Source: Kingdonia uniflora
Lineage: Eukaryota > Streptophyta > Magnoliopsida > Ranunculales > Circaeasteraceae
Length of the DNA: 64,000 nucleotides
NCBI GenBank assembly: GCA_014058105.1
Contig: JACGCM010001655.1
Span: 3,286,001-3,350,000 of the forward strand
Direction: 5' to 3'
Part shown: piece after piece, positions 57,408 to 64,000 of the stretch
Position numbering within the stretch: position 1 is the first letter of the stretch
How the letters are laid out: every line of letters starts with the position of its first letter
Made by a program: the position numbers and the translations under genes
The notes under the pieces: model-generated
The model's input: only the letters and a program-made list of their open reading frames with translations
What the model was told of the DNA's origin: nothing
Database searches by the model: none

Positions 57408-58854
57408 CTAGGTAAATGGACCATTATTGTACCCGCCTAGATTTATCTTTCTTACTGAGGATCTCTCGAAGAGGGTAGCTAGTGATAACACATATAGGTT
57501 AAACTTAAAAGTATGGTTTGTGCTTTCGAGAAGTATAAATCAGGGTGAGGAGCAATCGTTCAAGCTTTGTATATTGAGTCCCAGCAGGTGTCTGAGTTTT
57601 GTTGATAAAGTTCGTAGGTTTCTCGATGCTGGATTCGAGTTAAATAAGGACTGAGCTGAGAGCAATGTCTGTAGCTGCCAGGTATAAAGAAAGCATTTTA
57701 CCTTCGATGGGGGTACTGATGATGGGTAGTCAACCAAGGTATGTTTTGAGTTTGAGGAAGGCCTGTTAACAATCGGGTGTCCAATTGATTTCAGGGTTGT
57801 TCTTCTTTTTAGCCTTGTGGACGCCTTGGTCGCGTAAGAGGGTAAAAAGCCAAGCACAACAGTTAGAGGATTTCAAAATAAAGCGAATGAGGGCGGCTAT
57901 CTTGCCAGTAACTTTTTGGACATCTTTTTTTGTTTGAGGGGAAGCCATATCGATGAGGGCTCGGCTATGAGTGGGGTCGATCTCGATACCTCGTTTGCTG
58001 ATGAGGTGGTCTAAGAATTTGCCGAAAGAAATACCAAACTGACATTTGTCTGGGTTAAAATTCATGTTATAAGACTGAAGTATGGCAAAAACTTTGGTGA
58101 GGTCCTGTATATGGGTCTGTTTTTAGAGGCTTTTTCATAACATCTCGTCAATGTAAACTTCGACCGACTTGACAAGCAAAGGTTTGAACGTGGTGGTAAC
58201 AAGACATTGGTATGTGGCACCTACATTTTTAAGGCCGAAGGGCATGACGTTAAAATAGTAAAGGCCATGTTCAGTAATAAAAGAATTTTTAAATTGATCC
58301 TTGGGGTGAAGGGGTACCTGATTGTAACCCAAAGCCGCGTCCATCATCGATAATCTTTCTTGACCGGTTGTGGCATCCAGGAGAGCTGAAATGATTGGGA
58401 GAGAAAAATTATCCTTTAGTGTATGCTTATTGAGGTCAGTGAAGTCGACGCATATTTGGATCTTGCCGTTCTTCGTGGGGATAATTACAATGTTCTAAAT
58501 CCATTTAGCGTACTTGACTTCTCTAATGAAACAAATTGCAAGGAGTTTGTCGACCTCGAGGTTAACAGATTCTCGAAGCTACAGGGCCAAAGTATGCATT
58601 TTCTACTTTATGGCGGCAGAGTGAGGGATGAGGTTAAGTTGATGGTAGGCTAAGGTTGGGTTGACACCAGGCATCTCATGGAAAGTCCAAGCGAAGACAT
58701 CTTTATTTACTCGAAGAAAGTTGGTGAGTTCGAGGCTTTCGACCTCACCGAGAAAAGTACCAATGAATGTGCCTCGATCAGAACCATCCAGTTTGATATA
58801 GATAGTAGGTTCAATGGGTATGGTAGATGGGATCGAAGGTATAGGGAGAGACAT
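57408..58854 (-). pseudogene. pol: Reverse transcriptase of element C
   Basis: N-terminal frame at 58854-58603 (IYIKLDGSDRGTFIGTFLGEV, NKDVFAWTFHEMPGVNP). The core follows with IREVKYAKWI, KNGKIQICVDFTDLNKH, QERLSMMDAALGYNQVPLHP and NVMPFGLKNVGATYQ at 58347-58135. The catalytic motif reads YIDEML, so the second Asp of YxDD is Glu. The thumb/connection part lies at 58065-57766 (NPDKCQFGISFGKFLDHL, RALIDMASPQTKKDVQKVTG). About eight stops. Confidence 0.87.
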
Positions 58855-58899
58855 TGATTACTGCGATTTGACAAGTTTTTAGGCTTGATCGATCTCCGA

Positions 58900-59505
58900 G
58901 TGCTCGTATGAGCGGGCAAGGTGTTGAGAGCCTTTTAAGTTCTACGTGCCACAGGGGGTAGTGAAACGAAGTATTTGGTGGTAAGTCGAATGTATGGCTC
59001 TCATGGCATGGAGCCAGTCGCACCCAAGGATACTTAGATATTCAGATTTCTTGTCGATGACAAGAAAGCTGGTTTGGAGGGTAACTAGTTCTGTAGTAAT
59101 AGGGAGGCTAATGCGACCGACAATGACTTCGGTGGTGCCATTGAAGTCCTTGAGTTCGACATTAGCCGGGGTGATGAGGTTGGCTTTTTGCATGGCTCAA
59201 ACAGTCTAGAGGAACAGTATGTCAGCTGCACTGCCCATGTCAATGAACATGGTATGGAGGACGACGTGTTTGACCTTGATCATAATGACCAAGGGATCGG
59301 AGTGGGGGAAGCGAACATGAGAAGTATCACAATTGATAAATGATATACTCTCGAGTTGAGGGTATTGGTTTGATTCTGGTAGAAGGATAGGTAGCTTCTC
59401 CTGGTAGGTAAACTTGCTACATTCTTCGACACGCTTGCGTTTGCTTTTAGTATGGCCGATGTTAATATTGTTGACTTCAATGAGATGGAGTTGAAAAATG
59501 TGCAC
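58900..59505 (-). pseudogene. pr: Protease of element C
   Basis: At 59505-59206: SDPLVIMIKVKHVVLHTMFIDMGSAADILFL, where the family has D(T/S)G; here it is DMG. The second half, at 59193-58942, has KDFNGTTEVIVGRISLPI and SEYLSILGCDWLHAM, matching the B copy. A stop separates the halves. Confidence 0.78.
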
Positions 59506-59639
59506 CTCGGCTAGGTCGGCAGGTGGGGCGGGATGAGGCGTGAGATACGACCCGTCGAGCTAGCTGGGAAGATCGATGATGTATCGATGTAGACGGCCTA
59601 CTTTAAAGATCATCTCTATAGAATGTTGAAGAGCATAGA

Positions 59640-60240
59640 ATTTATTGGTAGCGTGGCAGTTGCACTTGTGGTTTTAGCAGTAAGGCTCGCCCTTCCTGAC
59701 CTCGATGGGGTTGGCGGTATGCCAGATAGGGTTAGTCTGAATTTGTGAGAGAAAAGTACTGATAGGAGCAGTAAATTTGGAAAGGACCAGCTTGGGCCAC
59801 TTATTGCGAGCCTTAGTAGTAGTATCGTAGGAGTGAGGGCATTTATGGTTCTCAGTCTCCTGTAAGACGTGAGCGACCATGGGTGTAGAAGGTTGTCGAA
59901 GTTCGTTATGGTTGGTGATCGAAGCTTTCCCCTGGCGATTAGAATCGTGAAGGCGTTTTAGGTTGATGTATCCGTTAACCTTAGATAACATCTCCTCAAG
60001 GGTTCGTGGTTTATGAAGCATGATGTACTCCTCGACACGACTATGATCTGGTGGAGCGCTAGAATACGCGAGGACAGCATTCGCGCAGTCAAGATTTTCG
60101 ACTTTGTGAGACTCATCGAGAAATTGCATGGTTAAGGCTTCAAGCATTTCGTTGTGGGATTTGCGGTAGTTGAAGAGGGCATCGACCCGAATCTCGTAGT
60201 CTTTGTTAAAGGAAAACTGGGTGATAAAAAGGCTTGACAA
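59640..60240 (-). pseudogene. gag: gag C-terminal half of element C
   Basis: 188 codons open at 60240-59674. SSLFITQFSFNKDYEIRVDALF is the end of the capsid core; then KPRTLEEMLSKVNGYINLKR matches KPLTLEYMITKVNGYVDLER in B. The zinc finger follows near 59670-59640 (EPYC, stop, NHKCNCHATNKFYAL), disrupted by a stop and by changed ligand positions. Confidence 0.83.
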
Positions 60241-61200
60241 TTGTTTGAAGCTTCAGATCGAACTATTAGGGAGGTTGTGATAACTTTTGAGAGAGCTCTC
60301 AGTTAGACTGGTGGGGAATATGCGACAAAAAATATGGCCAGCTATAGAATACAGACTTAAGACATTTTGAAATTCAAGGTATGAGACTGAGGGACGGTAT
60401 TATGGTATTTTCTGATTTTAGGTGTATGGTAATTGGGAGATACTTCGATCGCGAGGAGTTTGGAATAGATGTGGTTGTTCAACCAAGCCCAGAAGTTCGG
60501 TGTTGGGCTCGCACAGATGCAAATAGCGGCGCAGATTTTCTGATCGAGTTCCTGCTGAGTAAGGTAGGCAGGGTGAGGGGGAGAGCACTGGGATCGATGG
60601 GGACGAGGTTGAAGGTTCAGAGTGTATTCAGCGCTGCACTCCCCGAGACGTTCTCGAGCAGGGTGGCATTTGGGGTATCGGGTAGTTTAAAGAGTGGAGT
60701 CGGAAGAATCCTCTGTGCGTTGTACACCAAGGTGAATTAAACCGATAGGTAAAATGATGGGAGCACCCTCGGCACCAAGGTGGACTGGGGGAAATTCGAC
60801 CTAGGGGTGGGGACCGAGGCGAGCGCGGGATATGCGATAAGGGACAGGTGACCAGGATTGCGGAGGAGCATCCTGGGTGTGAACCTGCTAAAGTTCTCAA
60901 ACTGTGTGGCATAGTTCGTCGAGGGGACGATGTTGGCACTCGTTGTCATCTAAACAACGCTGCTGTTCAGCCTCGAGTTCGCTGCATCTGTCTTTACGCT
61001 CTTGATGCAGTTGATTGGAATGGCACCCTTCGGCCTGGGCGAACTGTTGGCTGATCATAACGAGTTGGGAGGCTATGCCATTGGTGGAATATCCAACGAT
61101 GGTAGAGGTAGAGCGAGGGTCGGGGCCATTGAGGTTGGTTGTGAGTGGTAGAAAGAGGAAGAGAAAAAAAAGTAAAACGAGTTGGGTAGGGTCGGCATAG
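60241..61200 (-). pseudogene. gag N-terminal region and leader of element C, degenerate
   Basis: By position this is leader plus gag N-terminus. Minus-strand frames here are Pro/Arg/Ser-rich and broken. The open plus-strand frame 60381-60740 overlaps gag and has no family support; I do not take it as a gene. Confidence 0.45.
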
Positions 61201-61216
61201 CACAGATGGCGCCAAA
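61201..61216 (-). other. Primer binding site of element C
   Basis: TTTGGCGCCATCTGTG on the minus strand next to the LTR. Confidence 0.75.
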
Positions 61217-61977
61217 TGTAAGGGCCAAGTTTCGTATGAGGGAAAACCGGCTCTTACACTAAGGGGTTAATCTTCGACAAAGGGTTTGCAAGCATGTAAT
61301 AAACAATAATACGAGATACTACTAAGACAATACACTTGCCGGGAGTCCTTGAATGGGTTACTCCACTTCCTCTAGTGAGGATTTAAAAAAAAAATGATAT
61401 ATATCGAGTTTAGTCGAGGGATTGAGAAGTAGATTGTTACAAGGTATTCGAAGGCAATCTTGTAAGGCTTCTCAAGAGAGTTTTTTTAACCCACGTATAG
61501 TACCTCCCTCCTCTTATTAATAGGATATAGAAAGGGCTGAGTCACCATGGGAGATCAAGTTACATGTATATCCTTTGGGGATAACTAACTTGTACCTGGA
61601 GTCGGTTATGACACTGTAGCTATTGATTCTGACACCGTGGTTGTTGGTTCTAACACTATAGTTGTTGGTTTTGGCACTGTAGTTGTCAAGCGGCTTGTTG
61701 CACTGTTTTGTTTGGTGAGATGGTTGTCAGACGTGTCTGCCTTCGACCATGTACGTCCATGGTCGATGTATTTCTGGTACTGATGCTAAGTTCTGGTGCT
61801 GCTCATCTATCTTCGAATATGGCAGATGGCTTCGATAATTCCATCGAGTGTTCGATGAGTCCCAGAAGGCTTCGTGGACATAGTTACTATCTTGTTGGGC
61901 TTCGAGTCTCTAGGTAGGCTTTGATGTAGCCTTCGATCATTTGACTTTTGCTAGAAGGCTGCGAGTTGGCTACTACA
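61217..61977 (-). repeat. 5' LTR of element C
   Basis: About 761 bp, TGTAG...TTACA. Scattered differences from 50048-50810, including the TATA region (CTATTAATAGGA vs CTATAAATAGGA). Confidence 0.87.
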
Positions 61978-63503
61978 GAGACATTGGTACTATATATCTC
62001 AGAAATCTGGTGAGCCAAAGATTTTTAAGCTACCTGCGACTGGTAACTACTAGTGTTGGCATTCAATCCTGGTGACTGGGGCTTTTGATTTTGACAATGG
62101 GTCCAATCGTCGTTTGCATCATAATGTTTTTCACACGAAGTGTATGCCACTCGTATTGTAATTACTATTTAACGCTTATATCGTTTATTACTCGTACTAT
62201 CTAAAATTGTTACTCGTTAACGTACAGGTGTGACGCTCGCTAGGGTTACCTATAAGACATCTCGTTTGCATGTGCTGGGGCAGAAAAATAAAGATTGCTA
62301 GGTAGTGATGAAAATTTTGAATGGTACCTTTGATTCAGACAAGTACTGGGCGGCGAAGAAGTATACCGAGCCCTGCTTACGTGCAACAAGCAATACTTAC
62401 TCTGTGAGGAGTGTGCATAGCTACAAATCCTCCGAGAGCGTTGGGATGAAGCTACAGTTTCTTTCAGGGAGGGGGAGGGATGCGTCTGGCTCTACGCCGG
62501 CAGCACCCTTCGTAGCAGGATAGAGCCCCGAACTGAGGGGTGTTAGTGGTCACACAGAGATGGATGCTCCCCTTCTGAGCGGCAGAGGACAGTGGTAGCC
62601 AGTCTGATGGACGGGGATCTAGGGGAACTACGAGGCAAGGAAAAGGAACCACTTTTACGCTCATTTATAGAAGAGGGGACCCTCTCAGTGGGTAGTGACA
62701 AGCTTTTTGGTGGTGGCTTGCTAGAAGGGGAACTGTAAAGTACCCCGTATAAAGACAAGGAAAAAGAAGCGTCTAGCAAAGGCGCTGAACAATCCTCGAG
62801 ATCGTCGTACAGCGGTCGTGGCAGCTGTCCGGGTAAGAAAGTGCTTAATCATTTATTCGTACATTGTCGTTTGAAATGTTATAAATAGTTTATATATGTC
62901 ATGCAGTGTACACTCACGCTTGAGACCGCATTACTCTGTGGCGAGAACCCTATTAGCCGTAATGCCAAGTAAGAACAACGGCTCGGGGAAATGCAAACAA
63001 TGCAGAAGGAGCTCGTAAAGGAGGTTGTGAAGCACGAGCTAGTGGAGTACGTAACGAACGTGACTACAGGGCTCAAAGAACGACTAAAAATTGTGAATGA
63101 GGGGAAGCTGCTGGTCGAGGGTAATTTAGAGATGACCCATGGGAGTCTAAAGGTGCTGGGGCTGGAGAAGGAAGCACGCGAGCAGGCGCTCCGGTACCAG
63201 CTTACTGAGGAGAAGCAGGTGACGGATGGGCTGCAGGGTCGTATTGCCGAGCTAGTAGAAGGCAATGCACGGTTAGAAGATGAGTTTTGCCTGTCCACCA
63301 TGTGGTTGGTGGCAACGGTGGCTCTGCCGTTGCTAGCGTTACGTCAAACTCAAGATGTTCCCGAGCTGCGCCATCTGGGCTATTCTGGACGATAAATCCC
63401 TCTGCCTCTTGGGGACGGGATGAGCATTACCCCCGAAGAGGAAGTTCAGCTGGAGGAGGAAAAGAAAGCGGCCACGGAAGCTACTGCCCAACATAAAGTA
63501 TAA
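61978..63503 (+). pseudogene. Main antisense gene of element D, second part
   Basis: Continues 49259-50047. The first block (to about 62140) reads WYYISQKSGEPKIFKLP, TAG within GNY.CWH, SILVTGAFDFDNGSNR, equivalent to the Trp-Tyr-Tyr/Phe and KGWK.RFFFV part of PF04195-type proteins. A probable intron ends at the CAG near 62228; the next exon is broken. A clear intron runs 62833-62906 (GTAAGA...CATGCAG). The last exon (62907-63503) has one in-frame TAA and then 134 open codons from 62991: coiled-coil (MQKELVKEVVKHELVEY, LEKEAREQALRYQLTEEKQ), a hydrophobic stretch (MWLVATVALPLLAL) and an acidic tail (EEEVQLEEEKKAATE). It stops at TAA 63503. Confidence 0.63.
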
Positions 63504-63571
63504 ATGGTAAAGTCATGTTGTAAACCCCGTAGTGGTGAGGATGTGGAAGACTTAATAATTATTCTATAAAC

Positions 63572-64000
63572 TTATTATAGTAGCCTACTCGCAGCCTTCT
63601 AGCTCCAGTCGAACATTTTAAGGCTACATCAAAGCCTACACGAATACTTCGAAGCCCATTCAATTTGAAAACAAGCCTTCCTAGACTACACGAAGACGAA
63701 GCTTCGACTATGAGCAAATCTCAAAGACGAAGACAAATTCGTCAGCACATGAACCCCACATCAGCATCAGAAATACTTCAACCATAGTTGTACATGGTCG
63801 AAGGCAGACATGTCAGACTAGCCAGCTCACAAGATAAGATCGGTAACACTGTTGGTCCTGACGACTACAGTGACAGAATGAACAATGGCTACAGTGTCAG
63901 AGCACAGTGCTAGACTCGACATTTACGGCGTCAACACCAACTCAGGGATACCTGCTTGATACCCAGAGGACATACCTATAATTTGACTCTCCTTAGTGAC
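63572..64000 (+). repeat. LTR G, related to the LTR of element C, opposite orientation, cut by window edge
   Basis: Begins TTATTATAGTAGCCTACTCG, matching the start of C's LTR read on its own strand (TGAATATAGTAGCCTACTCG), and continues with diverged but similar AAGCC, CTTCGA and GTGTCAG-containing blocks. No polypurine tract precedes it, so it is a 5' LTR or a solo LTR on the plus strand, inserted just after the end of D's antisense gene. Confidence 0.65.

Larger units (their letters stand above)
50048..61977 (-). mobile_element. Element C: Tat-like Ty3/gypsy retrotransposon, complete but decayed
   Basis: LTRs at 50048-50810 and 61217-61977, primer site TTTGGCGCCATCTGTG at 61216-61201, PPT GAGGGGGGCA at 50820-50811. 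Minus-strand order: gag (to 59640), protease (about 59330-58900), RT (58854-57766), RNase H (57407-56900), integrase (56868-55500). Then come plus-strand genes at 51120-51377 and 52557-54613. Flanking GAGGC (50043-50047) and GAGAC (61978-61982) differ at one position and are the likely target duplication within element D. Confidence 0.9.

Noticed and set aside
60381..60740. 119-codon plus-strand frame opposite gag of element C
   Set aside because: It is antisense to the gag region, has no counterpart in element B and lies outside the antisense region shared by the elements.
1..64000. tRNA or rRNA genes, CRISPR arrays, operons
   Set aside because: No cloverleaf with A and B boxes, no conserved rRNA segments and no spaced repeat arrays of that kind were seen; the primer sites only match the 3' ends of tRNAs.

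Overview
This window is plant nuclear DNA, almost certainly from an angiosperm, and is built almost entirely from mobile elements. The signs are LTR retrotransposons of plant lineages (Ty3/gypsy Tat-like, a second Ty3/gypsy family, Ty1/copia, and a large non-autonomous element with a tRNA-Asp-like primer site), plant Helitron ends (A|TCTCTATATAAT ... hairpin-CTAG|T), a hAT-like element with an 8-bp target duplication, and plant-style GT..AG introns. I see no intact host gene, rRNA, tRNA, CRISPR array or prokaryotic feature. Nearly every coding region is broken. Most stops sit where CGA, CAA, CAG or TGG codons are expected, which fits decay of methylated, silenced DNA.

Layout. 1-1548: end of a minus-strand Ty3/gypsy element (A), inserted into the 3' LTR of a Tat-like element (B, 1549-14080, minus). 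14189-20166: a minus-strand non-autonomous Helitron (H1). 20220-27134: a large LTR element without pol (F), inserted into an 82-bp tandem array that carries Helitron-like 5' ends. 27135-28689: rest of that array and unclassified sequence. 28690-37667: three-LTR tandem complex of the same family as A, flanked by a GTTTG duplication. 37673-38763: 5' part of another Helitron (H3), abutting the 3' end of Helitron H2 (from 38764 up). 41461-42280: hAT-like element. 43320-47747: copia element (E) lacking its RT core. 47863-64000: Tat-like element D (3' LTR 47863-48383), interrupted at 50047/61978 by a complete Tat-like element C (50048-61977). A diverged LTR in the opposite orientation (G) runs off the right edge.

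The most interesting content is in the three Tat-like elements B, C and D. Between the end of pol and the 3' LTR each carries a plus-strand gene, antisense to gag-pol, with introns and a long coiled-coil C-terminal exon. Its N-terminal region resembles the 'putative gypsy type transposon' family (Pfam PF04195). B and C also share a second, short antisense ORF of about 85 codons, each about 130 nt behind its own TATAAATA box. So each element has gag-pol on one strand and one or two convergent units on the other. Extra antisense ORFs are known from the Tat lineage; I do not know of a description of the short second unit.

A second cross-element signal is an array of the palindrome TTCGAA in the U3 region, upstream of the TATA box. 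It is present in the LTRs of both A and the tandem complex (Ty3/gypsy) and of the unrelated copia element E. Relative ages can be read from the nesting: A is younger than B, C is younger than D, and F is younger than the 82-bp array.
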